Positions 7,899 to 18,200 of a stretch of 64,000 bases of DNA are shown here, one piece after another (the stretch's first letter is position 1; each line of letters starts with the position of its first letter). Position numbers and translations under genes: made by a program. The notes beneath the pieces are model-generated. The model had not been told where the DNA came from, searched no databases, and was given only the letters and a program-made list of their open reading frames with translations. Source of the DNA: Roseibacillus persicicus (GTDB lineage: Bacteria; Verrucomicrobiota; Verrucomicrobiia; Verrucomicrobiales; Akkermansiaceae); contig NZ_BMXI01000020.1 in assembly GCF_014651675.1 (NCBI RefSeq), forward strand, positions 1 through 64,000. Direction: 5' to 3'.

Positions 7899-10800
7899 AT
7901 GAAAAAGCTCCTCCAGTTCCTCACCAGCCTGTTCGTCGCCTTGCTGACGCAGCAGGCCCACGCGGTCCCCAATATCATCATCGAAGGTAGTGATGGTATT
8001 GGTTGGCCAAACATCAGTGACAATGACCTCAACCCCAATCAGGTCGTCACTGACTTCGATAGAGAGTTCTGCAACGAGTCCAAGGACCGAACCTATCGCA
8101 TCCGCAATACCGGAAACCAAACCCTCACGGTTTTCGTAAACGGCAATAGCCCGAGCAGCACCTCTTCCCAGTTTAGTTTCCCGGGTTTTCCTTCCAGCAA
8201 CTTCACGATTGCTGCCGGTTCACAACGGGTATTCACCATCCGCTACACCCCCCTCACCCACGGAACGCGCCAGACAACAATCCGCATCGATAGCAATGAT
8301 CCCGATGCGGAGAGTGTCTACACCTTCGCGGTGGAGGGCGAGGGCCGCTGTGGAGAGGCTTCGGTCTATTACAACCCCACCTCAGGTGGCGACTTGCTCA
8401 CTCTCGACGGTGACAGCACCCCATCGACATCAGCGGGCACGAATTTCGGCTCGGTATCGGTGGGCTCGGATATTGAGCGGGACTTCTACATCCGGAACTC
8501 CAGCGCCGCGCCCGATGTGCTGCGCATCCGCAATCCTCGGCTCACCGGTAGCGGGGCCGCTCACTTCCAAATCGTCAGCCTGGGAACTTCCAACCTGGGA
8601 GTGGGCAACAACCGGAACTTTCAGATTCGTTTCGCCCCGACAAGCGCGGGAACCAAGACGGCCTCCTTTGTCTTCGACAATAACGACGTGGGCGAAAGTC
8701 CTTACAATTTCACCATCACCGGAGTCGGCACCGCCTTTCCCGAAATTTCCCTGGAGGGAAAGCGCGACCAATTTGGCACCACCTTCGACCCCATCACCGA
8801 TGGCCAGAGCGTTCCCAACAGCGCGGACGGAACCCTCTTTGACAACACTGCGGTAGGCAGCTCCCGCGACTCCGTGATCCGCATCCACAACACCGGCAAC
8901 GCGACCCTGACTTTGCAGAACCGCTCCATCACGGGAACCGGCGCAGCCCACTTCGGCACGGTCGGATTTTCCACGGCAAGCATTCCGGCGGGAGGCTCTC
9001 GCGATTTCGATATCCGCTTCACCCCACTGGAGGCCGGGACCCACTCCGCGACCTTTTCCTTTGGCAACAATGACTCCAACGAGAACCCCTTCAACTTCAC
9101 CATTCGCGGCGTGGGAGAAGCTCCCGAAATCCGCATCTCGGGCCGTCCGAACGTGGGCACCGGAGGCTATGACAACATCGCCGATGGCGAGACTACGGTT
9201 CGAACTTCGGAAGGAACAGACTTCGGCAGCGTCCGGGTGAGCAGTGGCTCCAACACCAATGAATTCAAAATCACCAACGACGGAAACGATGGCCTCAACC
9301 TCTCCAATCCCCGCATCACAGGCAGCGGCGCGTCGCACTTCTCCTTCACCGGAGTCAACTCGGCCTTCAACATCGCCGCCGGCAACGACCGCGAGTTCAC
9401 CATCACCTTCAATCCCTCCTCGTTGGGAACCAAGAACGCGACCTTCCTCGTGGACAGCAACGATCCCGATGAACAAACCTACAGCTTCGCCCTGCGGGGA
9501 ATCGGCTTTGGCATTCCTGAAATCCGGGTGCAGGGGCGCCGCGATGTCACCGGAACTTTCCTAACAGAAATCTTCGACAACGACACCTCCCCCCGCAGCA
9601 CGGACGGCACCCTCTTTGCCAATACCGACGTGGGCAGCACCTACAACATGCTGGTTCGGGTTCACAACGATGGCGACGACACCCTCTCGATTGGCAGTCG
9701 CGGCTTCTCCGGCACCGACGCCAATCAGTTCAATACGGCGGGCTTTCCCACCAATGGTTCCATCGCGCCTGGTGGGAGTGTGGACTTCCAGATTCGCTTT
9801 ACCCCGACTTCTTTCGGCACGAAGAACGCCACCTTCACCTTCGCCAATGGCGACTCCAATGAGAACCCTTTCAACTTTGCCATTCAAGCAACGGCGGAAG
9901 CTCCCGAGATTCAAGTCGCCGGTCACCTGCCGGGTGAGGCTTTCCTCGATATCGCGGATGGCGACACCACCCCTCGCGAAGCGGATGGAACGGACTTCGG
10001 CGAAGCCAATGTCACCGGCGTGGGCAATGAAGCCCAGCGCGAGTTCCGGGTCTCCAACCTGGGGAACGTCAATCTGAATATTGAAAGCGGAACGACCATC
10101 ACCGGTCCCGCCGCAGGCGACTACAGCATCTCCGGCCTCTTCGCCGGCAACCCCTTTGTCAATATTGGCGAGGGCAAGACCCAGAACTTCGTCATCACCT
10201 TCGACCCCTCTACCACGGGAGTGCGCAATGCCACGGTCTCTATCGCTAACAACGACCCGGACGAAGATCCCTACACCTTTGCCCTCACTGGGGTTGGAAT
10301 CGGTTCCCCCGAAATCCGGGTGCAGGGCCGCCGCGATGTAATTGGCACCACCCTGACCGAGATCAATGACGGCGATACCACTCCCCGCTCGAACGACGGC
10401 ACTCTCTTTGCGGATACCGAAGTGGGCGACACCTACGAAATGCTGGTGCGCCTTCACAATGATGGTGATGGCGTCCTGAATCTGGGAAACCGCAGCTTCT
10501 CGGGCTCGGGTGCCTCCCAGTTCAATACCGTGGGCTTTCCCGCCAACGGGACCTTGGCGCCCGGGGACAGAATCGACTTCAATATCCGCTTCACCCCCAC
10601 CTCATTCGGGACCAAGACCGCTGTCTTCTCCTTCGGAAATGATGACTCCGATGAGAACCCCTTCAACTTCACCATCGAGGGTAATGCCGAGGCTTCCGAG
10701 ATCGAGGTCCTGGGCCGCGGAGTGGCGAGTCAGTTCGGGCCCATCCTCGACGGCGACAATACGCCTCGGGTTGCCGATGGCACCGACTTTGACACCACCC

Positions 10801-12461
10801 GGGTCGGCTTCGATGAGACCTATCAGTTCCGCATCGACAACTCCGGCAACAAGGTGCTGCGCATCACCAGTCGCCAATTCATTGGCGATACCGAGAACGA
10901 ATTCTCGGTCAGCGGCCTGCTCCCCATCACTGGAGTTCGCACCATTCAGCCCGGTGAGTCCCACTTCTTCAACATCACCTTCGAGCCGAACAATGTGGGG
11001 GTGGAAAACGTGATCTTCGAGCTCCGCAACGATGACCCCGACGAGGATCCCTACACCTTCTCCATGCGAGGCGAAGGCATCGGCGACCCCGAGATTCGCG
11101 TTCGCGGACTCACCTCCACCGGACTCCCCTTTGACATCAGCGACAATGACCTCGACCCCAATCAGGATGTCACCCAATTCGGCACCGTGACCCTCGGCCA
11201 AACCAAGACCCGCAACTACCGGGTCGTCAACGACGGCACTGACACCCTCAGCATCAGCTCCATAGTCAGCAGCGAGCCCGAGTTTACGATCAGCGGCTTG
11301 TCCGCCAATATCCCGGTGGGTGGTAGCGATGACTTCACCATCACCTTCACCCCCACCAGCACGGACGAAGTCGAAACCATCATCACCATTCGCTCAAACG
11401 ACCCCACCGGACGCGACCCCTACACCTTTGCCCTCGTGGGCACGGGTGAAGGGCCCGAGATGGAAGTTCGTGGCGGAGGCTCGACCTTCAGCGAGCTCAT
11501 TAGCGACGGCGACAGCACTCCCCGGAGCGCGGATGGAACCCTCTTCGGCGAAGTGAACCCCAATGGCGGCTCCCTCATCGTCCCCTTCCAAATCCGCAAC
11601 ACCGGCACCACCAACCTGGTCATCAACGACAAGAGCGTGCTTGGCGACCATGCCAGCGACTTCACCATCCGCAGCCTGTCGACCAGTCCGCTGAATGTCA
11701 CCATCGCGCCAGGGGGAACCCGCGAGTTCGAAGTCGAGTTCGACCCTACCGACACAGGAACCCGCAATGCCGTCATCGTGCTGGAAAGCAATGATGCGGA
11801 TGAAGATCCCTATTCCTTCGCGGTGAGAGGTATCGGACAAGACCCTGGTCTTCTGCCCGAAATCCGGGTGGTCTCCAATGCCGGCGGTCTGCTCATTGCC
11901 AACGGCGACAGCTCGCCCCGTCTTTCCGACGGCACCGACTTCGGCACCTTGACCGTGGGAGAGGCCAGCGCGACCCAGAGCTTTGTGATTCACAATGACG
12001 GTGATGCGGACTTGGAAATCTACGGTCTCACCGTGAACAATGCAGTGTATACAAACACCACTCCGGCGACCATTCCTCCCGGCCAGCAGCGTCCCTTCAA
12101 CGTGACCTTGAGCACCGACCTGAGCGGAGTGCAGGATGGCGTAGTCTCCATCTTTAGCAACGACACCACCGCCTCATCCTACACCTTCTCCATCACGGCA
12201 GAGATTGAGGAAGCAACTGGCGCGCTCGCGATTACCGGGTTCGATATCAACGGGAACGACGCCAGTGTGACCTTTACCTCAATTCCGGGCGAAACCTATA
12301 GCATCAAGAAAAGCACAACGCTGGAGGCAAACAGCTGGGTCACTGTTCCTGGCTTCGGAAACATCACCGGCTCCAATTCCCCGCAGACGATCAATTTGCC
12401 CAATATTATCAACCTCCCCACCGACCCCAAAGCGTTCTTCCGCCTCGAGAAGAACCTTTAA
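7899..12461 (+). CDS. giant secreted choice-of-anchor D (ASH) repeat protein
   Basis: A 1520-residue protein with a clear signal peptide (MKKLLQFLTSLFVALLTQQAHA). It carries 11 tandem modules of about 110-130 residues, each opening with a PEIxVxG-like strand, then a D-D-G-D-x-T/S-P segment, F-G-x-V, and a F-x-I-x-F-x-P...G...A-x-F-x-F-x-N-D strand pair. This is the choice-of-anchor D/ASH immunoglobulin-like fold. The Asp-rich turns may bind calcium. The last 80 residues are a different small domain (ALAITGFDINGNDASVTFTS to FFRLEKNL) shared with two other secreted proteins here. Likely a surface or extracellular adhesive or scaffold protein. A strong terminator follows at 12495. Confidence 0.88.
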   Translation: MKKLLQFLTSLFVALLTQQAHAVPNIIIEGSDGIGWPNISDNDLNPNQVVTDFDREFCNESKDRTYRIRNTGNQTLTVFVNGNSPSSTSSQFSFPGFPSSNFTIAAGSQRVFTIRYTPLTHGTRQTTIRIDSNDPDAESVYTFAVEGEGRCGEASVYYNPTSGGDLLTLDGDSTPSTSAGTNFGSVSVGSDIERDFYIRNSSAAPDVLRIRNPRLTGSGAAHFQIVSLGTSNLGVGNNRNFQIRFAPTSAGTKTASFVFDNNDVGESPYNFTITGVGTAFPEISLEGKRDQFGTTFDPITDGQSVPNSADGTLFDNTAVGSSRDSVIRIHNTGNATLTLQNRSITGTGAAHFGTVGFSTASIPAGGSRDFDIRFTPLEAGTHSATFSFGNNDSNENPFNFTIRGVGEAPEIRISGRPNVGTGGYDNIADGETTVRTSEGTDFGSVRVSSGSNTNEFKITNDGNDGLNLSNPRITGSGASHFSFTGVNSAFNIAAGNDREFTITFNPSSLGTKNATFLVDSNDPDEQTYSFALRGIGFGIPEIRVQGRRDVTGTFLTEIFDNDTSPRSTDGTLFANTDVGSTYNMLVRVHNDGDDTLSIGSRGFSGTDANQFNTAGFPTNGSIAPGGSVDFQIRFTPTSFGTKNATFTFANGDSNENPFNFAIQATAEAPEIQVAGHLPGEAFLDIADGDTTPREADGTDFGEANVTGVGNEAQREFRVSNLGNVNLNIESGTTITGPAAGDYSISGLFAGNPFVNIGEGKTQNFVITFDPSTTGVRNATVSIANNDPDEDPYTFALTGVGIGSPEIRVQGRRDVIGTTLTEINDGDTTPRSNDGTLFADTEVGDTYEMLVRLHNDGDGVLNLGNRSFSGSGASQFNTVGFPANGTLAPGDRIDFNIRFTPTSFGTKTAVFSFGNDDSDENPFNFTIEGNAEASEIEVLGRGVASQFGPILDGDNTPRVADGTDFDTTRVGFDETYQFRIDNSGNKVLRITSRQFIGDTENEFSVSGLLPITGVRTIQPGESHFFNITFEPNNVGVENVIFELRNDDPDEDPYTFSMRGEGIGDPEIRVRGLTSTGLPFDISDNDLDPNQDVTQFGTVTLGQTKTRNYRVVNDGTDTLSISSIVSSEPEFTISGLSANIPVGGSDDFTITFTPTSTDEVETIITIRSNDPTGRDPYTFALVGTGEGPEMEVRGGGSTFSELISDGDSTPRSADGTLFGEVNPNGGSLIVPFQIRNTGTTNLVINDKSVLGDHASDFTIRSLSTSPLNVTIAPGGTREFEVEFDPTDTGTRNAVIVLESNDADEDPYSFAVRGIGQDPGLLPEIRVVSNAGGLLIANGDSSPRLSDGTDFGTLTVGEASATQSFVIHNDGDADLEIYGLTVNNAVYTNTTPATIPPGQQRPFNVTLSTDLSGVQDGVVSIFSNDTTASSYTFSITAEIEEATGALAITGFDINGNDASVTFTSIPGETYSIKKSTTLEANSWVTVPGFGNITGSNSPQTINLPNIINLPTDPKAFFRLEKNL

Positions 12462-12494
12462 AACGCACGTCCCCCTTTCGAAGGCAATCCAAAT

Positions 12495-12526
12495 GCCGTC
12501 TCCGGGAAACCGGAGGCGGCTTTTTT
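12495..12526 (+). terminator. Rho-independent terminator after the ASH-repeat gene
   Basis: An 11-bp GC-rich stem (GCCGTCTCCGG with CCGGAGGCGGC, one mismatch) closes a GAAA tetraloop and is followed by TTTTTT. It sits 33 bp after the stop codon of the ASH-repeat gene and before the convergent alcohol dehydrogenase. Confidence 0.9.
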
Positions 12527-12543
12527 CTTTCGAAGCAGCAGCC

Positions 12544-13554
12544 TCAGTTGAAGTCCGCCTTCAGCACGATGCGATGGGCGGGCTTGTCTTTCTCCAATTT
12601 GTCGAAAGCCTCGTTGATCTCGGACATCGGCATGACCTCCACCTTGGGCGCGATATGGTGACGAGCGGAAAACTCGACCATGCGGGCGGTGATTCCGGGA
12701 CTGCCCACTGGCGAGGCGCTGATGGATTTCTGACCTTGAATGAGGGCAAAGACACTCGACTCCACCTTGGGAGCGGCACCCACCAAATGTAGGGTTCCCT
12801 GCGGACGCAGCGCGGCAACGTATTTTTCCCAATCCAACTCCACGTTCACGGTGGAAAGAATCAGGTCATAGCTCCCCGCCACCTTATCGAGTTGAGAATC
12901 GTCGCGCGAGTTGACGAAGTGATGAGCCCCCAGTTCGCGGGCCTGATCTTCCTTGTCCGGACTGGTTGAAAAAGCGGTCACCTCGCAACCCCACTTATTG
13001 AGAAACTGCAAGGCCATGTGGCCAAGTCCCCCAATCCCCACCACCGCCACGCGGTCCATGGGAGAAATATTGTTCTGCACGATGGGGTTAAAGACCGTGA
13101 TGCCCCCGCAGAAGAGCGGACCTGCAGCCTCCGAATCGACACCATCCGGCAATGGAATCGCCCACAGGGCCTCCGCGCGCACGGATTCGGCAAAGCCTCC
13201 CGCACGGCCGACGATGGTGCCTTTGGAATCGGCGCACAGATTCTGATGACCACCCAAGCACGGCTGACAAGTCCCACAGGATCCCGCGAGCCAGCCCAAG
13301 CCCACCCGTTGGCCCACCTCCAGGTGAGCGACAGACTCTCCCTTCGCGCTCACTCGCCCCACCACCTCATGCCCGGGAACGATCGGGTAACCCGTCATCT
13401 CCCAGTGATTCTTAAGCATACTCACGTCACTATGGCAGAGGCCGCAGTAGTCCACGTCGATGTCGACCTCATTCGGCCCCAGTTCTCCCAGTTCCCAGTC
13501 TCGGATGGACAGTTTTCCTTCGGCTGAATCGGCGGCGTATGCTTGGTATTTCAT
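12544..13554 (-). CDS. zinc-dependent NAD(P) alcohol dehydrogenase (YahK/cinnamyl-alcohol type)
   Basis: A 336-residue medium-chain dehydrogenase. The catalytic zinc site is in CGLCHSD near residue 37 and GHEVVG near 62. The structural zinc is held by four Cys in CGTCQPCLGGHQNLC near 94-108. The nucleotide fold has VGIGGLGHMALQF near 168. The pattern matches the YahK/AdhC/CAD branch, which reduces aldehydes to alcohols, usually with NADPH; the substrate is not predictable. It stands alone between two secreted-protein genes, divergent from the one at 13659. Confidence 0.92.
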   Translation of the reverse strand: MKYQAYAADSAEGKLSIRDWELGELGPNEVDIDVDYCGLCHSDVSMLKNHWEMTGYPIVPGHEVVGRVSAKGESVAHLEVGQRVGLGWLAGSCGTCQPCLGGHQNLCADSKGTIVGRAGGFAESVRAEALWAIPLPDGVDSEAAGPLFCGGITVFNPIVQNNISPMDRVAVVGIGGLGHMALQFLNKWGCEVTAFSTSPDKEDQARELGAHHFVNSRDDSQLDKVAGSYDLILSTVNVELDWEKYVAALRPQGTLHLVGAAPKVESSVFALIQGQKSISASPVGSPGITARMVEFSARHHIAPKVEVMPMSEINEAFDKLEKDKPAHRIVLKADFN

Positions 13555-13658
13555 ATCCCCACCCCTCGACCTGCTTTTTCACCCCGTCAAGCAGAAGGAA
13601 ACGCTTTCGCTACAGCTTCCCCATTGACGAGCGTCTTCCCTTACCCTTGCATCTCGCA

Positions 13659-14636
13659 ATGAAAGCGTCCCTAGCCTTACTTTCTTTTCTCGCATTGAGT
13701 GCCTCGCTGCCCGCGATTACGAACGGTCCAGATAGCTTTGGGTATTCCGTGACTGATTCCAGCGAACCCGACGGTCCCGCCTTCCATTTCATCGACATTT
13801 CCACCACCGGAAGCCGAATCTTTTTTCAAGGCACTGGTGACGAAGGCGCGCAAACCGTGCAAATCCCCGCTGGCTTCCCCTTCTATGGCGAGACTCTTTC
13901 TGCGATTCGAGTTTCCACAAATGGCTATCTTTCCAGCGACCTGAGTGACACCGGAGGAGACTACAACAACCGCCCCTCAGTCCCCTTTCGAGTCTTTAGC
14001 GGAGGTGGATCTCGCATCTATGCTCTACACGATGATCTGGTAGTCGATGAGTTCGGAGATTTCCCTGGCCCTGCGGGAGGAGTCTTCTCGCAGAGTTTTG
14101 CCAATCTCCCCGAACACCCCTTCAAAAGCGACACCGCAGTCACCATTATTCAGTGGCAAAACGCGTTTCACTTCACGGGACTAGGGTCAGGTAAGTTCAC
14201 CTTTCAAGCCTTACTATTCGCTGATGGAAGCATCTATCTTTCTTACCCCGAATCTGATGGAACTTTGCAGTCGAGCCGAGTCACAGTGGGCATCCAAAAT
14301 GCAGCCGCGACGGTGGGCGTGCTTCATTCAGCCAATGCCACTGGCGCAATCATCGCTCCGCAGGCCATCGCCTTCACCTATGAAGAACCCGTCCCGCCCT
14401 TGGTGATCACTGACTTTGCAGTAATCGATGCGGCGAGTGGTGAAGCTTCTCTCACATTCGAGTCCACAATCGGAAGCGCCTATGTGATCGAAAGCTCCCC
14501 GACTTTGGATTTCGAAAATCCCACCACCACAGTCAACATCCCAGCCAGCGAGGTCACGACCGAACTCACCACGAAGACCTTCATCGCAACGGAAAACAGA
14601 GACTTCATCAGAGTTCGCGAAGTCCCCACTTCTTAA
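13659..14636 (+). CDS. secreted protein with shared verrucomicrobial C-terminal domain
   Basis: A 325-residue protein from the ATG at 13659, chosen because it begins a signal peptide (MKASLALLSFLALSASLPA); an upstream in-frame extension would overlap the dehydrogenase promoter region. The central part (FPFYGETLSAIRVSTNGYLS and beyond) resembles the nidogen/PKD-adjacent NHL-free beta domains that begin with an ISxTGTxI-like strand in many secreted proteins. The last 80 residues (LVITDFAVIDAASGEASLTF to RDFIRVREV) match the tail domain of the ASH-repeat protein upstream. No enzyme motif is visible. Function unknown, presumably extracellular. Confidence 0.75.
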   Translation: MKASLALLSFLALSASLPAITNGPDSFGYSVTDSSEPDGPAFHFIDISTTGSRIFFQGTGDEGAQTVQIPAGFPFYGETLSAIRVSTNGYLSSDLSDTGGDYNNRPSVPFRVFSGGGSRIYALHDDLVVDEFGDFPGPAGGVFSQSFANLPEHPFKSDTAVTIIQWQNAFHFTGLGSGKFTFQALLFADGSIYLSYPESDGTLQSSRVTVGIQNAAATVGVLHSANATGAIIAPQAIAFTYEEPVPPLVITDFAVIDAASGEASLTFESTIGSAYVIESSPTLDFENPTTTVNIPASEVTTELTTKTFIATENRDFIRVREVPTS

Positions 14637-15063
14637 AGGTCTAAAATTTTTGGTCTAAGGATACCAGTTCGCAGCCAAGGTTGAATTGCTTCAGCTTCGA
14701 CGACTTCCATGCCCAAGCGACTTGTCGAAAACTGATTTCACGAATGCGCAGCAAGGATTCCAAGCCAATCCTTACACATACTGTCTTTTCCAATAAAGCT
14801 CTTCATCAAATGCGCTGAACTCTTCTTAAGGAGTAGATTAGATCGAACTTGATTGCCAGCTCCCTATCGACCGTAACTAGTTCGAATAGAGAATCCTCCG
14901 AATTGACGCCTTCCATGCAGGCCCGCTCTCCTTTCTGAGTGAACAAACCAAGGGATCTTGTAACTCATTAATTTGAAGCAAGCTAAAAGAAAACAGTCAA
15001 TTGAAAGCTTTGCCTAAATAAGCTAAGGAGCTTCTTGAAATACATTAGCATATCTATCGGAAA
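14637..15063. other. AT-rich intergenic region before the CRISPR-Cas locus
   Basis: These 427 bases have no convincing open frame on either strand and are clearly richer in A and T than the flanking genes. The ordinary chromosome ends here and the CRISPR locus begins. Apart from the tracrRNA terminator immediately to the right I see no repeat, tRNA or IS end. It may be the remnant of older DNA exchanged with the cas genes. Confidence 0.6.
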
Positions 15064-15150
15064 CAAAAAAAAGGCGGGATACTCCGTAGAGCATTGCCCG
15101 CTAAATCTGATTATTGCTACGAAAAGAACAACAAGCAGTGATCAATTACC
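15064..15150 (-). ncRNA. tracrRNA of the type II-C system
   Basis: On the minus strand, bases 15150-15135 read GGTAATTGATCACTGC. This is a perfect 16-nt complement of the inner part of the CRISPR repeat in leftward orientation. Bases 15121-15116 (CGTAGC) pair with the first six repeat bases (GCTGCG, one G-U), and the 13 bases between can form a loose, wobble-rich bulged duplex. After AATAATCAGATTTA comes the hairpin 15101-15074 (GCGGG...CCCGC with an inner stem around loop TACG) and eight U. The RNA is therefore about 87 nt, with only one hairpin after the anti-repeat, much shorter than the Neisseria tracrRNA. A good promoter lies immediately upstream. Confidence 0.88.
15065..15102 (-). terminator. 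Rho-independent terminator of tracrRNA
   Basis: On the minus strand the sequence AGCGGGCAATGCTC-TACG-GAGTATCCCGCC forms a stem with a small internal bulge. It is followed directly by TTTTTTTT, the complement of A15065-15072. In type II systems this hairpin usually doubles as a Cas9-binding element. Confidence 0.88.
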
Positions 15151-15156
15151 TCGTTC

Positions 15157-15185
15157 AGTTAAGGCTTTATTCTTTCCCTTGTCAA
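15157..15185 (-). promoter_or_regulatory. tracrRNA promoter
   Basis: Minus strand: perfect -35 TTGACA (15185-15180), a 17-bp spacer, and -10 TTAACT (15162-15157, weak). This puts the transcription start at about 15150, exactly the first base of the anti-repeat. It occupies the 52-bp gap to cas9, so tracrRNA and cas9 are divergently transcribed from almost the same segment. Confidence 0.7.
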
Positions 15186-15202
15186 GTTAGAGTCCCTGTT
15201 AG

Positions 15203-18200
15203 ATGAAAAATTATACCCTCGGACTCGACATGGGCGTCGCCTCCCTTGGTTGGGCATGCCTCTCCATAGAAGAAAAGACAATCGACTCTGGTGTTCGTAT
15301 CTTCCCTGCTGGCATGGAAAAAGAACGAGATGCTTACACCTCCAAGAATCTCAAGCGCCGGAGCAAACGTACAGCTCGCCGCCGAGGTTCCCGCAAGGCG
15401 AAGCGCAAGCAACTGATTCGACAGATTCTCATAGAGTTGCAGTGGATCCCCAGTGAAGAATGCGCTCTTCAAGACTGGGAAAATCTCGATCCCTATGAGC
15501 TTCGTCACCGCGCCATCAACGAAAAAATCACTCTCCCCGAATTTGCTCGCGTCATCCTCCATCTCAACCAACGTCGCGGCTTCCTCTCACTTCGCAAAGC
15601 TGAACTCGATGCCGCCGAGGGCGACGACAAGAAAGAACTCGAAGGACTATTGGGCAATATCTCCCGCTTACAAACGCAAATAGACGAAGCCAAACACGAG
15701 ACCCTCGGCAACCACCTCTATCAACTCCGAAAGAAAGAAGGCGGCGAGCACGGCAATACCATTCGACTCCGAGCGCGGCACATCCATCGCCACATGCTCC
15801 ATCATGAGTTTTCCCTCATATGGAGGGAGCAAGCCAAGCACCATCCCGAACTCACCGATACCCTCCGCTACGGAAGCCACGGCCCACAAGATGACCCCAC
15901 CGCCGTCACCAAACCCATTCCCCGCAATAAAACCGAATCTCTCCTACAACAATTCGGCCTCGAAAACCTCACCTTTTTTCAGCGTCGCGTCTATTGGCCC
16001 CTGTCCTCCATCGGCCATTGCGAACTCGAACCAGACGAACTCCGCGCCCCAGTCGCTGATCGCCGCTTTCAAGAGTTTCGCATGCTTCAAGAACTCAACA
16101 ACCTTCGCTACCTTGACCAATCCAGCCCCGGCAAACCCCAAGAGCGCAAACTCAATGATGGAGAGCGGCAAGTTGCCATCACCTATCTCTCGACCACCCA
16201 AAAGCCCACCCTCAAAGCTCTCAAAAAGAAAATCACCAAGCTCCCAGATAGCCCCGAGGAAGCCCACATCACCTTCAACCTCGAAGCCAACAACCGCGAA
16301 AACATCTCCGGCCTCCCCACCGAAAACAAACTCGCCAACACCCTCAAATCCACTTGGCCCAAACTCGACGAAGCGGGCAAGAACCGCATCGTCGAAATTC
16401 TCACCCTACCCGACGACTCCAATTCAGGCAAAGTCATCCAACGCACTGATGACGAGACTCGCGAACTCCTCGAACAAGTCCCCACGCTTTCCCACGACGA
16501 CATTGACAAACTCCTCAAGACCTCCCTCCCCACCGGCTACGGCCACCTCTCTGTCGTCGCGCTAGAAAAGATGCTTCCCCACATGCGCGAAGGAAAACTC
16601 TATCAGGGAAAGAAGGACGAAGACCATCTCTCTGCCCGCCACCTCGCTGGCTATCCCCGACGTGACGAGACCTCTAGTAAATCCTTCGATATCCTTCCTC
16701 ACCTGACCCAGCTCACAAATCCCAGTGACACCTCACACTACGAACCCCATTTTCCACATCTCAACAACCCTCTCGTCCTCCGCGCCCTGCACGAGCTCCG
16801 CAAAGTCGTCAACGCCATCATTCGCAAGCACGGCAAACCAACCGCCATTCACCTTGAAATGGCCCGCGACCTCAAGATGTCTGCCAAGAAACGTGAGGAA
16901 CACGCCAAGAAAACCAAGCAGCACGAAAAAGAACGCACCCGAGCCAAAAACGAACTCGCCAAATACAATGTCGCCCCTACACGTGACGCCATCCTCCTCT
17001 TCCGCCTTTGGGAAGAACAAAACAAAACCTGCATCTACTCGGGCGAGCCCATCAGCGTGCAAGACCTTTTGGGCGGAAATGTTGACATCGACCACATCTA
17101 CCCCCGCCGCGCCAATGACGACTCTTACCTCAACAAGGTCGTCTGCTTTACCGAGCAAAACAGGCTCAAGGGAGACCGCCTCCCTAGCGAGTGGCTGGGC
17201 GAAGGTTCCACCGAATTCGAAGCCCTTGCCCAGCGCGCCCAAGACCTTCCCTACCCCAAACGCAAACGTCTACTTGCGGACAAACTCCCCGATGGATTCG
17301 CCGAGCGCGACGCCGTCGATACTGCCTACATGACCCGTGTCGCCCGACACTACCTCTCCACCCTTTTTCCTAAGAAAGAGGAACACCGAATCTTCTGCAC
17401 CAAGGGCAGACATACAGCTCTCCTCTGCCGTCATTGGCAGCTCAACGATCTCCTCCGCCATGACCTCCTCGATCTCAAGAACCGCGACGACCACCGCCAC
17501 CACGCCCTCGACGCAATCGTCATCGCCGCTTGCGATCGCTCTCTTTTGCAGAAAGTGACCAAGGAACTTAAATACGAAAACCACTGGAAAGACAAACAAG
17601 ACGAAGAATCCAAAGAAAAAATTCGTATCTACCGACTCAAACCCCAGCTCGAAAACCTAGTCTCCCCCTGGCCCGAGTTCCGAGTCGCAGCCGCCGCCTC
17701 ACTCGACGCAATCTGGGTCTCTCATCGGCCCAACCGAAAAGTCTCCGGCCCTCTTCACGAAGAGACAAATTACGGTTCTACGAGTGAACCGGGTATTCTT
17801 GTTAGACGCAAGAGACTCGCCACCCTCTCCGACGGCGAAATCGCAAAAATCCGTGATGTGTCAGTAGCTCATGTCGTTCAGCAATATCTCGAACAAGAGA
17901 AAATTCTCTACCCCGAAGACTTCGGTAAAAAGATGGATGACGATGTGCGGGCTCATTTTGAGAAACACCAAACCCTTACCGAGAGCGACATTCACGCCCT
18001 CGAAACTGACAACCGCAGATTGAAAGGAGACCTCCTCAATAAACTCAAAAAGAAAAATCCTCTCCAAGATGCCGAACTGGGAAAAATCACCCTCCCCAAC
18101 AATAAAGGAGGCGAAGCCATTCCCATCAAGAAAGTCCGCCTGCTTATCCCCAACAAAGCTGCCGTCCCCCTCCGGCCCGACGGCAACGCCAAAGAACTCA

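Noticed and set aside
8430-9476. Long minus-strand open frames opposite the ASH-repeat gene (also 9561-10457 and 11394-11993)
   Set aside because: They are GC-skew shadows of the repeat modules, lack family similarity and repeat the antisense of conserved plus-strand strands.
15135-15202. tracrRNA on the plus strand, reading GCAGTGATCAATTACC towards cas9
   Set aside because: It would have only about 50 nt before the cas9 start, no terminator and no good promoter; the minus-strand version has promoter, second pairing block and terminator.
15804-16565. 253-codon plus-strand frame inside cas9 in another frame
   Set aside because: It consists of low-complexity Ser/Pro/Lys translation of the cas9 codons; cas9 motifs run through the region in the correct frame.
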